Below are positions 15,833 to 23,223 of a stretch of DNA of 24,868 nt, in pieces. The notes beneath the pieces were generated by a model, which had not been told where the DNA came from, ran no database searches, and was given only the letters and a program-made list of their open reading frames with translations. Numbering within the stretch: position 1 is the stretch's first letter; every line of letters begins with the position of its first letter. Position numbers and translations under genes: made by a program. The stretch lies in assembly GCA_964559535.1 (NCBI GenBank), contig CAZLIC010000070.1, positions 1-24,868 on the forward strand, in the 5' to 3' direction. This stretch comes from CAZLIC01 sp964559535. Lineage in GTDB: Bacteria > Pseudomonadota > Alphaproteobacteria > Rhodobacterales > Rhodobacteraceae.

Positions 15833-17014
15833 TCATGCGGCCTTCAGCAGGCTCTTGAGGTGTGTTGATGGGTCCGAGATCAGGGCAGGCTCGAAGGCAG
15901 CCCCTTTCTCAATCAGTTTTTCGAGAATTTTCATGTCCTTGGCGATGTCCTGCCGTGGCCCCGCACCCGCCGTTGCGGCAAGCTGGCCCTGATCGTCGAT
16001 TTGAAAGACGATCCGCCCATCTACTCCGGCGGGTCGGGAATGGATGGCCCGCAAGGGATCGAACAGCCCTGCAACCTGAAGCGTCAGGTCATACTGATCC
16101 GACCAGAACCACGGCAGTTTGGCATAGGTCGCCCCGTTGCCCAGCATCGCGGCGGCGGCATGGTCACCCTGATCTTGCGCGGCCTTCCAGCTTTCCAACC
16201 TGATCCGGCGGCCCTGAAAGGGAAAGCTGCAGCAGTCGCCAGCGGCAAAGACATCTGGCGCCGAGCTGCGGAAATTTCCATCTACGACAATGCCATTCGC
16301 GACATCAAGCCCGGCCTCTGCGGCAAGCTCGACATTGGGCGCAGAGCCGATCCCGGCGATGACGGTATCGAAGGCGAAGCGCGCCCCCCCTGCCAGAGAG
16401 ACCGAGGTCCGGTCAGCCGCCACGACGTCTGCGTCCAGCCGAAGGGCGACACCTTCGGCCCGGTGCCGCGCTGCGACCAGTTCTCCGATCTGCGCTGGCA
16501 CCGCGCGGGCCAGAACCTGTGGCCCGTTCTGAAAGACCGTCACATCCGCACCAAGCCTGCGTGCCGTGGCTGCAAGCTCCAGCCCGATAAAGCCGGCGCC
16601 GATGATGCCGACCTTTGCACCTGCGGCCAGGCTTGCCATGATCTTTGCGGCATCGTGGTCGGTGCGCAGGGTCAGGCAATCGGCAAATGTCGGCACCTGC
16701 CGCGCCCGCGCGCCCGTGGCGATCAAGAGCCGGTCATAGGAATGCGCCTGCCCACCTGCGATGATCTGCCTGGCGCCGGGCAGGATCCTTTCCACGGTTT
16801 GGCCAAGAGACAGGTCAATGCCCGCCGAAAGGTAGGCGTCAAGGTTTCGGATGGCCTTGGGCGTTGCGGTCACATCCTTGGACAGCGGCGGTCGTTCGTA
16901 GGGAAGCGAAGCTTCGGCGCCGAAAAGGGTGACCTGCCCCTCAAAACCACGTTCGCGCAAGGAAAAGGCCGCCCTGACCCCACATTCGCCTGCGCCGATG
17001 ATGACGACCCGCAT
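15833..17014 (-). CDS. FAD-dependent ferredoxin reductase (MocF-like)
   Basis: This 393-aa flavoprotein has the layout of BphA4/putidaredoxin-reductase-type enzymes. The N-terminal FAD-binding motif is VVIIGAGECGVRAA (GxGxxG at 7-12), followed by the typical LPYERPPLSKD. A second NAD-binding motif VGIIGAGFIGLELA lies near residues 136-150, the FAD motif DVFAAGDCC near 253, and a C-terminal reductase domain includes the KLPWFWSDQYD segment. It passes electrons from NADH to a ferredoxin, most plausibly the Rieske protein encoded two genes upstream. In rhizopine catabolism the equivalent is MocF. It sits three bases after the TIM-barrel gene and 17 bases before the PanB-like gene, so it is co-transcribed with both. 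Confidence 0.92.
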   Translation of the reverse strand: MRVVIIGAGECGVRAAFSLRERGFEGQVTLFGAEASLPYERPPLSKDVTATPKAIRNLDAYLSAGIDLSLGQTVERILPGARQIIAGGQAHSYDRLLIATGARARQVPTFADCLTLRTDHDAAKIMASLAAGAKVGIIGAGFIGLELAATARRLGADVTVFQNGPQVLARAVPAQIGELVAARHRAEGVALRLDADVVAADRTSVSLAGGARFAFDTVIAGIGSAPNVELAAEAGLDVANGIVVDGNFRSSAPDVFAAGDCCSFPFQGRRIRLESWKAAQDQGDHAAAAMLGNGATYAKLPWFWSDQYDLTLQVAGLFDPLRAIHSRPAGVDGRIVFQIDDQGQLAATAGAGPRQDIAKDMKILEKLIEKGAAFEPALISDPSTHLKSLLKAA

Positions 17015-17017
17015 CGG

Positions 17018-17797
17018 TCAGACCGTGAAGGCGTTGCGGAAGGCGGCCAGGGCCGCTTCCTCATCGCCCTTGGCAAAGGCCTCCAGGCCGACCGGGCCAG
17101 CATAGCCCATGTCCCGAAGCGCGCGGGCCATGCCGGGATAGTTGATCTCGCCCGTCCCCGGCTCACATCGGCCCGGATTGTCAGCGACCTGCACTTCACC
17201 GATCCAAGGCAAACACGCCTCGCACCAGCGGATCAAGTCACCCTCACCGATCTGGGTGTGGTAAAGGTCAAGGTTGATGCGCAGTTGCGGCCGGTTGACC
17301 GCGCTGACCAGCCCCAGGACCGCCGCGGTCGAGCCGAAGGGGCAACCCGGATGGTCGATAGGGTTCAGGTTTTCGAGCGTAAAGACTTGGCCGGAGGCTT
17401 CGGCCAGATCGCAGATCCGGTGCAACGTGTCGCGGGCCCGCTGTTCCATCCCCGGCGCAAAGGCACCGATCTGGGGGATCGGGATGCCCATATCGCCAAG
17501 CCCCGTGCCATGCAGGTTCAACCGGTGGACGCCAAGCCGTTGGCCTACAGCCGCCGTCTCCTTGACCGACTTCAGCAGCATCTCGCAGCCTTCGGGGTCA
17601 GTCAGGCGGCCCTGAAGGTAACCGTTCATGATGGTGAATGTCGCACCGGTCTTCTCCAGCGCAGCAATCTCCCAGTTCGGCCAGTTCCACAGGCCCACAC
17701 CAAAGCCCATTTCCTTAAGGCGCGCGGCACGCCAGGCGATGGGGCGGTCGCGCCACAGCATTTCCGCACAGGCGGCAAGTTGGAAGGGCTGATCCAT
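17018..17797 (-). CDS. Hydroxypyruvate-isomerase-like TIM-barrel protein
   Basis: This 259-aa protein belongs to the AP-endonuclease-2 TIM-barrel group and is closest in pattern to Hyi/OtnI-type isomerases. It has the QVADNPGRCEPGTGEINYP motif characteristic of that group (about 203-221), with metal-binding Glu142 (TLENLN), Asp177 and His180 (LDLYHTQI) and Glu239 (GLEAF). The true substrate is unknown; related proteins isomerise hydroxypyruvate or 3-oxo sugar acids, and inosose isomerases share the fold. It lies between the Rieske ferredoxin and its reductase, with spacings of six and three bases. It therefore probably acts on an intermediate of the same substrate, possibly as an inosose isomerase (inference). 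Confidence 0.85.
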   Translation of the reverse strand: MDQPFQLAACAEMLWRDRPIAWRAARLKEMGFGVGLWNWPNWEIAALEKTGATFTIMNGYLQGRLTDPEGCEMLLKSVKETAAVGQRLGVHRLNLHGTGLGDMGIPIPQIGAFAPGMEQRARDTLHRICDLAEASGQVFTLENLNPIDHPGCPFGSTAAVLGLVSAVNRPQLRINLDLYHTQIGEGDLIRWCEACLPWIGEVQVADNPGRCEPGTGEINYPGMARALRDMGYAGPVGLEAFAKGDEEAALAAFRNAFTV

Positions 17798-17803
17798 GAT
17801 GCG

Positions 17804-18112
17804 TTACAGGCTCACCAAGACGCGACCGCCTTCGACGCGGGTCGGATAGGTGCGAAGGTTCTCGCAGGCGGGGGGCGTTTCCACTTCGCCGTTCGTCACG
17901 TTGAAGATCGAGGAATGCTTGGGGCATTCGATGGTGTTTTCCACCACGAGCCCATCGCAGAGATGGACGTCTTCATGCGTGCACATGCCATCGGTGCAGA
18001 AATAGGCATCCTCATGGTTGCGAACGATGATGAAGGTCCGCCCGCCATGGTCAAAGCGGCGGACATCTTCGGCGTCGATATCATCAGTGGCGCAGGCATC
18101 AATCCAGGGCAT
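17804..18112 (-). CDS. Rieske-type [2Fe-2S] ferredoxin (MocE-like)
   Basis: This 102-aa soluble protein is a stand-alone Rieske ferredoxin. The cluster ligands are clear: Cys44-Thr-His46 in GMCTHEDVHL and Cys63-Pro-Lys-His66 in ECPKHSS. It has no catalytic oxygenase domain, so it is an electron carrier between the FAD reductase encoded downstream and an oxygenase, here most likely the membrane hydroxylase at 21215-22240. MocE of rhizobial rhizopine catabolism is this kind of protein. A strong GAAGGAGG precedes the ATG. The gene opens the second half of the cluster after a 128-base gap that contains a strong hairpin. Confidence 0.95.
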   Translation of the reverse strand: MPWIDACATDDIDAEDVRRFDHGGRTFIIVRNHEDAYFCTDGMCTHEDVHLCDGLVVENTIECPKHSSIFNVTNGEVETPPACENLRTYPTRVEGGRVLVSL

Positions 18113-18154
18113 GTTTGCCTCCTTCGTCGGAAAAATGATCAGGTTTTTCGGAAG

Positions 18155-18188
18155 CCCCCCGAGCTAGGGGAGAGGCCAGCTCGGGGGG
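18155..18188. terminator. Strong hairpin between transporter and Rieske gene
   Basis: CCCCCCGAGCT (18155-18165) and AGCTCGGGGGG (18178-18188) make a perfect 11-bp GC-rich stem with a 12-base loop, 53 bases after the ATPase stop in the transcribed direction. No uninterrupted U-run follows at once, though a U-rich stretch lies 14-25 bases further on. It may act as a partial terminator or as an mRNA-stabilising end that separates transporter from catabolic mRNA levels. Confidence 0.55.
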
Positions 18189-18240
18189 TGAGTATCGCCC
18201 TGGTTCGGCAAGGAGGACCGGGTCAGGGCGATGAACGGTT

Positions 18241-19068
18241 TCAGGCTCTGGCAGCGGCGACCGGAGGCGGATGGCCATCATGGGTTTCCATGTAGCTGGC
18301 GATCTCGGCCTCCAAGGTTGCCATGCTGGCACCGCCCGCCATCAGGTCGGTGATTTCCTCGCGGCTCTTTTCACCCTTCTTGAAGTCGGCGGCGACCGCG
18401 CCGCGGATCAGCACAGCGAAATGATCACCCACCGCCATGGCGTGCATGACCTGATGGGTGATGAAGATCACCGCGAGCCCGCGCCGCTTGGCCTCGTTCA
18501 CGATGCGCAGGACATGGGTGGCCTGCTTGACACCAAGAGCTGCGGTTGGTTCGTCAAGGATCAGCACCCGCGCGCCGAAATGGACGGCGCGCGCAATGGC
18601 CAGCGATTGCCGCTCGCCCCCGGACAGACCGCCGACCAGTCGGTCGCCATCGTCGATGCGGGTGATGCCAAAGTCGCGGACGGCCTTGACGGCGATCTCG
18701 TTCGCGCGCTTGCGGTCATAGACCTTGAACGGCCCCCATCCCTTGGTCGGCTCGACGCCGACAAAGAAGCTGCGGCCGATAGACATCAAGGGGAATGTCC
18801 CGCCGAACTGGTGCACCGTCGCGATGCCATGGTCGGAGGCATCGCGCGGGCTGGCGAAGGAGACCGGTTTGCCGTCCATTTCCAACGTGCCGGTGGTCGG
18901 CTTGTGCACGCCCGAAAGAAGGCGGATCACCGTGGATTTGCCAGCGCCGTTGTCGCCCAGAAGGCACAGCACTTCGCCCGCGTGCAGTTCAAGGTTGATG
19001 TCGTGCAGAACGTCGATGGGGCCAAAGCTCTTGTTCACGCCCTTCAGGGCAAGGATTGGTGTCGGCAT
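18241..19068 (-). CDS. CUT2 sugar ABC transporter ATPase, single domain (FrcA-type)
   Basis: The 275-aa protein is one ABC domain: Walker A GDNGAGKS (38-45), a Q-loop region near VHQFGG, signature LSGGE (148-152), and Walker B VLILDEPTA (168-176) followed by an H-loop in VIFITHQV. It energises uptake through the adjacent permease. Unlike RbsA-type ATPases of about 500 aa it has only one ATPase domain, as in the fructose transporter FrcBCA. I choose ATG 19068, which shares a base with the permease stop (TGATG); a GTG at 19071 is also possible and adds one residue. Substrate is not readable from the ATPase. Confidence 0.93.
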   Translation of the reverse strand: MPTPILALKGVNKSFGPIDVLHDINLELHAGEVLCLLGDNGAGKSTVIRLLSGVHKPTTGTLEMDGKPVSFASPRDASDHGIATVHQFGGTFPLMSIGRSFFVGVEPTKGWGPFKVYDRKRANEIAVKAVRDFGITRIDDGDRLVGGLSGGERQSLAIARAVHFGARVLILDEPTAALGVKQATHVLRIVNEAKRRGLAVIFITHQVMHAMAVGDHFAVLIRGAVAADFKKGEKSREEITDLMAGGASMATLEAEIASYMETHDGHPPPVAAARA

Positions 19069-20066
19069 CACTTGCCCCCTTTCTTGGGCGCATAGGACAG
19101 CGCCATCTTGCGGAAGGTGTTGTTCATCAGGACTGCGCCCAACAAGAGGATGCCAATCACCATGTTCGACCAGGTCTGGTCAAAGCTGGTGTAGTAGATG
19201 CCTTGGGTGACCACGGCGAATGTGATGGTGCCGAAGAAGATCCCGATCACCGATCCGAACCCGCCCGTCAGCAAGACGCCCCCCACAACCACTGCGATGA
19301 TGGTGTTGAAGATCAGCGTCAACTGCGGGGTCGCCTGCACCGACTGAAAGAGGATCGCCTGGCTCATCCCCACGAAGGAGGCGCAGACCGAGGACAGCAC
19401 GAAGAGAAGGATCGTCATCCGATCTGTCGGGATCCCGGCATTACGGGCCGAAACCTTGTCGCCCCCCATCGCGAAGATCCAGTTTCCGTAGGGCGAGAGA
19501 TGGACGAAGAAGACGAAGGCGGCGGTGATCCCGATCCACCACAGGACCAGCACCTGGAACCCGCCAAAATAGGCCCCAAAGATGTTTCGGATGATCTCGG
19601 GCGCCGTCAGCGCAATCGAAGTGGTGTCGGTCAGCACGACTGTTGCCCCGAGGAGGAGGCCCGAGACGGCGAACAAGGTGCCCAGCGTGACGATGAAGGA
19701 TGGAACCCCCGTTCGCACCACCAGAAAGCCGTTCAAGAGTCCCACAAGGGCACCGAACCCGAGCGAGGCCATGATGCCCAGAAGGATCGGCATTTCGTAG
19801 TAGCCTGAAACCAGAGCGGTAATCAAAGCCCCCGATGTGATGGTCGCGCCGACCGAGATATCCAGCTCGCCTGCGATCATCAGAAGCCCGACTGGAATGG
19901 CCACGATACCAAGCGCAGCGGCGCGGCTGAGCCAGCTGCCCACGCTGGAAGGATACAGGAAATCGATGCCACCGACGATGGCAAAAAAGGTGATGACGCC
20001 GATCAGGCCGATCAAAGCGCCAGCTTCTGGCCTTCTGAGAAGACCACCGAAGAGAGAACTGTTCAT
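19068..20066 (-). CDS. CUT2 sugar ABC transporter permease
   Basis: This 332-aa integral membrane protein is of the BPD_transp_2 type (RbsC/FrcC family), with 8 to 10 hydrophobic segments. The conserved GELDISVGATITSGALI segment near residue 66 corresponds to the G-x-DLSVG motif of the family. The cytoplasmic coupling region is around GGDKVSARNAGIPTDR. It forms the channel for a monosaccharide or cyclitol. It is followed without a gap by the ATPase gene and preceded by a 95-base interval containing a stable stem-loop after the binding-protein gene. The substrate is inferred from context to be a cyclitol or related sugar. Confidence 0.93.
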   Translation of the reverse strand: MNSSLFGGLLRRPEAGALIGLIGVITFFAIVGGIDFLYPSSVGSWLSRAAALGIVAIPVGLLMIAGELDISVGATITSGALITALVSGYYEMPILLGIMASLGFGALVGLLNGFLVVRTGVPSFIVTLGTLFAVSGLLLGATVVLTDTTSIALTAPEIIRNIFGAYFGGFQVLVLWWIGITAAFVFFVHLSPYGNWIFAMGGDKVSARNAGIPTDRMTILLFVLSSVCASFVGMSQAILFQSVQATPQLTLIFNTIIAVVVGGVLLTGGFGSVIGIFFGTITFAVVTQGIYYTSFDQTWSNMVIGILLLGAVLMNNTFRKMALSYAPKKGGK

Positions 20067-20117
20067 GGGGGTTTCCCGGATTAAGGCAAAAGTCGGAGTA
20101 TCGGATGCTGGCCTGGC

Positions 20118-20146
20118 CCGCCTGCCACGACTAGCGCGGCAGGCGG
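20118..20146. repeat. Stem-loop between binding-protein and permease genes
   Basis: CCGCCTGCC and GGCAGGCGG form a perfect 9-bp stem with an 11-base loop, 16 bases after the binding-protein stop. No U-run follows. Structures at this spot in ABC operons commonly protect the binding-protein mRNA and lower expression of the membrane subunits, which fits here. Confidence 0.5.
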
Positions 20147-20161
20147 AGTCTTAACCCGAGA

Positions 20162-21133
20162 TCAGCGCGCGCCGAGCTGAACGCCGGCGATTGTCGCCTC
20201 GACGTTCGACGAATCAATGATGCCCGGACCGGTCAACAGCGGCGCGGTCGGCAGATCGGTGCCAAAATCGATGCTTGCCGCCAGAAGGGTGACGGCCAGA
20301 AGCGCCTGCAGGTAGGGCTGCTGGTCGATCGCAAAGGCCTGCTCGCCGGCCTGGATGCGGGTCAGCGTCGCTTCGTTAAAGTCAAAGCACCCCAACTGGA
20401 CAGTGCCGGTCAGGCCCGCTTGCTGGATGCCGATGGCGGCGGCATCGGCTTCACCCGCGCCGATGGCCAGAACGCCGGTCACTTCGGGGTTCTGGCTGAG
20501 ATAGGCTTTCACAGCCTCAGCGATGGCGGCAGGGTCGCCGAAGGCCGTCGACGGCAACGGCAGTTGCTCTGCCATTGCACCGGCTTCGGTCATTGCGTCG
20601 ATCATACCTTGGCAGCGCGCCTCGATATTGGCCGTCCCGGGCAGGGTGTTCAGGCAAACGCCCCGGGTCACGCCAAGGGCAACCAGCTCGGCACCGCCGG
20701 CGCGGCCGGCAATGTATTCGTCCGAACCGACATAGTTGATCGCGCCCAGTTCCTCGGCCTTTTCCAGCGTACCGGCGTTGAACAGGATGACCTCGATCCC
20801 GGCCGCAATGGCCTCGGCAATCGCCGGATCCTGCGATTCATAGACCCAGTTCGGAACGGCGATGCCGTCAGGGCTTTGGCTGATGGCGACGCGGATGATG
20901 TCGGCGGCATCGGCGGCAAAGTTGTCGTAACTCTGCATCCGCAGGTATTCGACGGTGCCGCCATTGGCCTCGACCACCACTCGAGCGTCATCAACGCCTT
21001 TGGCGATCTTGTTCCAGAACTGGTCCGAGTTCATCCCGCCGATCACGATGATTTCGGCGGCCATCGCGGCAGATGCGCTGGCTGCAAGGACAACGGCGGT
21101 GACCGTGGCCTTGAGGGCTGACGTCAGTTTCAT
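20162..21133 (-). CDS. CUT2 sugar ABC transporter periplasmic binding protein
   Basis: This 323-aa protein starts with a Sec signal peptide (MKLTSALKATVTAVVLAASA, cleavage after about residue 25 at AMA-AE). It continues as a type-I periplasmic binding protein of the ribose/MocB/IbpA class: IIVIGGMNSDQFWNKIAKGV at the start of the N-lobe, a hinge region, and late segments AIDQQPYLQALLAV typical of the family. It captures the substrate in the periplasm and delivers it to the permease. Inositol and rhizopine binding proteins belong to the same class, which agrees with the downstream iol genes, but the ligand cannot be read directly. A strong GGGAGGAG precedes the ATG. Confidence 0.92.
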   Translation of the reverse strand: MKLTSALKATVTAVVLAASASAAMAAEIIVIGGMNSDQFWNKIAKGVDDARVVVEANGGTVEYLRMQSYDNFAADAADIIRVAISQSPDGIAVPNWVYESQDPAIAEAIAAGIEVILFNAGTLEKAEELGAINYVGSDEYIAGRAGGAELVALGVTRGVCLNTLPGTANIEARCQGMIDAMTEAGAMAEQLPLPSTAFGDPAAIAEAVKAYLSQNPEVTGVLAIGAGEADAAAIGIQQAGLTGTVQLGCFDFNEATLTRIQAGEQAFAIDQQPYLQALLAVTLLAASIDFGTDLPTAPLLTGPGIIDSSNVEATIAGVQLGAR

Positions 21134-21190
21134 ATGGGTCTCCTCCCAAGATTGCCGCGAAGGTGCGGCGTTTCACTTGTTTTCTGCGGG

Positions 21191-21207
21191 TCGGGCGGAT
21201 CGCCCGA
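21191..21207. repeat. Short hairpin after hydroxylase stop
   Basis: TCGGGCG and CGCCCGA make a perfect 7-bp stem with a 3-base loop, directly following the hydroxylase stop codon in the transcribed direction. It lacks a following U-run. It may modulate transcription into the binding-protein gene, or be a mRNA 3'-end structure. Confidence 0.35.
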
Positions 21208-21214
21208 AGGCGCT

Positions 21215-22240
21215 TTACTCTGCCGGTGTCCCGGCCGATTTCTTGGCGTTGGCCCTGGCCTTTTTGGCGTGGAACCGCGCCTTCATCTGTTCGTCGGAGT
21301 CCTTCGATCCGTCGTGGAATGTGCCCAGCCACTTGTCGATCGGGATCAGCCCGTCGCCATAGTTCACCTCGAAGTACTTGTGGTGCAGGTAGTGGATGTA
21401 GGCGTGGCTATCGACCGTGGTCTCGTCAGTGACCTCGATCTTGTCGAAGCCGACGTGGCCAGGAACAGCACCGAAGCCCGCGACATGCAGCTGGTAGATC
21501 GCAATGATCGGGTTCGACGGGATGATCAGGTGGTAGAAGATGGTCGAGAAATACAAGAGGTGCTCGACCGGGTGCATGGACAGGGACGACCACGGGCTCG
21601 GGTTGATCGAATTGTGGTGAACCGAATGCACCCACTTGTAGAGCAAAGGCGTGTGGATCAGCCGGTGGATGCAGAAGAAGTGAAACTCGTGGATCACCGG
21701 CACGACGAGGCACAGCAGCGCCAGATAGACCGGATGGTCGGCAAAGCTGAGCCAGGGTGCATAGCCATTGGCAAAGGCCCACAGCACGATCACCTGCACC
21801 GCCGTCCACAAGGGCACACCGGACAGAAACCCACGCAGAACGTTGTCGAGGTTCTGGCTCTTGAACCAGAAAACGTCCGACGGCGCATCGGCCGGGAACT
21901 TGCCGTTGTACTTGAAGCGGTTGCCCTGCGCCCGGCGAATGTAGAGTTGCAGTTCGAACGCGAAATACCACAGGAACACCGCGACCGCATTCACTGCGAA
22001 CAGCTTCAGAACCCAGCCCCAAGCCAGCGTTTGCATCACCTCGACGGGCGGAATGACCCAGTTCCACCAGGCCAGTGCCGACAGGAAGAACAAGATGTTG
22101 TAGGGGAAGAAATAGCCCGGCAGCCATTTCAGGACCGCAAGCGGCCTTGGCGGCCAGACGAACACCGGGGCCGTGCCTGCCGGCTCGTTGGGGGACCAGT
22201 TGCCGCGCTTGTCGCGTGTGCCGAATTTCAGATCGTCCAA
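21215..22240 (-). CDS. Fatty-acid-hydroxylase/sterol-desaturase family membrane di-iron oxygenase
   Basis: This 341-aa membrane protein has three to five hydrophobic segments (about 45-62, 72-98, 142-160, 170-192, 228-250) and the His-box set of the family: HEFHFFCIHRLIH (184-196), HSVHH (205-209), HPVEH (223-227) and HYLHH (283-287). These bind a di-iron centre that activates O2 to hydroxylate C-H bonds. The later NYGDGLIPIDKWLGTFH is a typical C-terminal segment. Electrons presumably come from the Rieske ferredoxin and reductase in the cluster, as with MocD/MocE/MocF. The start is TTG at 22240, supported by GGAGGGG about six bases before it; no ATG exists in frame until about residue 69. 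The substrate is unknown, but context points to a methyl group on a small polar molecule. Confidence 0.9.
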   Translation of the reverse strand: MDDLKFGTRDKRGNWSPNEPAGTAPVFVWPPRPLAVLKWLPGYFFPYNILFFLSALAWWNWVIPPVEVMQTLAWGWVLKLFAVNAVAVFLWYFAFELQLYIRRAQGNRFKYNGKFPADAPSDVFWFKSQNLDNVLRGFLSGVPLWTAVQVIVLWAFANGYAPWLSFADHPVYLALLCLVVPVIHEFHFFCIHRLIHTPLLYKWVHSVHHNSINPSPWSSLSMHPVEHLLYFSTIFYHLIIPSNPIIAIYQLHVAGFGAVPGHVGFDKIEVTDETTVDSHAYIHYLHHKYFEVNYGDGLIPIDKWLGTFHDGSKDSDEQMKARFHAKKARANAKKSAGTPAE

Positions 22241-22251
22241 TGTCCCCTCCT

Positions 22252-23043
22252 TCAGATCGTCTGCGCGCGGGCGGTGAATTTCTCGAACTCCGCCGGGTTC
22301 ATGCGGACTTCGTGGTTCGGTTGCGGATAGCTCTTATCCTCGACTTCGGCAGCAAAGGCGCGGAATGCCTCGACGCGCTTGACCTGCAATTCGGCCTCCA
22401 GCGCCATGAAGTCCGCGTATTTCTTGGAATGGCGGGGATAGCGCCCATCGTGGGTGCCAAGGACATCACAGGAGAACAGATACTGCGTGTCACAGACATC
22501 GCCGCAGCCCATGCCCATGGTGATCATCGGCGTGTTCTTGGTGATGTAATCGGCCAGTTCGACCGGGACGACTTCGACTTCAATGGTGGCGGCACCGGCG
22601 TTTTCCAGATCCTTGACCGCGCGCAATACCTTCAACGCCTCAACTGCTGTCTTGCCGATGGCGCGAAAGCTGGTCCAGGCCGCCCAATTCGGCACGAGGC
22701 CGACATGGCCCGTCACCGGGATGCCTTCCCGCGCCATGGCCTCGATGAACCGGGGCGAGTGCGAGCAATAGACCGTATCCGCGCCGCGCTTCAGGATCGC
22801 GAACCCTTCGCGGATCGCTTCATCCGGCGACGAGACACTGCCATGCAGCATTCCGGCCGAGATCAGCGCCGTGGGCGCGGCTTTGCGCACCGCCACAAGG
22901 GTGTGATCGGGATCGCAAGACAGGATGACGATGCCAGCCTCGACCGCCGCAGCCGCTTCGGGACCGTTGTCCACATGCATCTGCAGCCACTTGGTTTTGC
23001 CCTTTCTGGACAAAAGATCATATACCGTAACCCGGCCGGACAT
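22252..23043 (-). CDS. PanB-like (ketopantoate hydroxymethyltransferase family) enzyme, second copy
   Basis: This 263-aa protein is a paralogue of the PanB-like protein at 14995-15816. It shares GHVGLVPNWAAWTSFRAIGK (His113), the IEVEVVPVELADYI segment with the presumed catalytic Glu157, MITMGMGCGDVCDTQYLF, and a C-terminal YP-x4-HEV extension. It keeps an Asp at the E. coli Asp45 position (Asp44 in LSCDPD) but has Gly64 for Asp84, Tyr92 for Lys112 and Ser94 for Glu114, so the classical metal site is rebuilt. It is the first structural gene after the LacI regulator, downstream of a perfect 18-bp palindrome, and lies 11 bases before the hydroxylase. A paired role with the other copy, possibly as a hetero-oligomer, is conceivable. 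Confidence 0.85.
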   Translation of the reverse strand: MSGRVTVYDLLSRKGKTKWLQMHVDNGPEAAAAVEAGIVILSCDPDHTLVAVRKAAPTALISAGMLHGSVSSPDEAIREGFAILKRGADTVYCSHSPRFIEAMAREGIPVTGHVGLVPNWAAWTSFRAIGKTAVEALKVLRAVKDLENAGAATIEVEVVPVELADYITKNTPMITMGMGCGDVCDTQYLFSCDVLGTHDGRYPRHSKKYADFMALEAELQVKRVEAFRAFAAEVEDKSYPQPNHEVRMNPAEFEKFTARAQTI

Positions 23044-23223
23044 CCGCTCGCTCCCCCATTGCTCGCGCTAACTGGGATAAAGGATGAAGCTTTCTTACGC
23101 CCGCTGTTTCTTGATCTGATCAGATCAAACGTGAAGTTGGATCGTGCCTGTTTGACTTCGATCAAGGCGCCGCACCAAAAACCTGCTTTGGCAAGCGGTC
23201 CAGCCTCGGCCCCTCGCGCGATG
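23044..23223 (-). promoter_or_regulatory. Upstream regulatory region of the catabolic cluster
   Basis: This 180-base gap separates the LacI gene from the first structural gene. It holds the palindrome at 23111-23128 and is the most likely site of the main promoter. I do not see a clear consensus -35/-10 pair, so no promoter is pinpointed. Confidence 0.5.
23111..23128. promoter_or_regulatory. Perfect 18-bp palindrome, likely LacI-type operator
   Basis: TTGATCTGATCAGATCAA is its own reverse complement and lies 68 bases before the start of the PanB-like gene. LacI-family operators are palindromes of this size. A matching site (TGATC-N6-GATCA) lies directly before the LacI gene, which makes this the best operator candidate in the window. 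Confidence 0.65.

Noticed and set aside
18130..18152. A third operator around TGATCA in the gap before the Rieske gene
   Set aside because: It has a single TGATCA without the N6 spacing of the two matched palindromes; the symmetry comes from flanking A and T runs.
16001..18295. 764-codon open frame on the + strand
   Set aside because: It crosses the reductase, TIM-barrel and Rieske genes in antisense and has the biased composition of a codon shadow.
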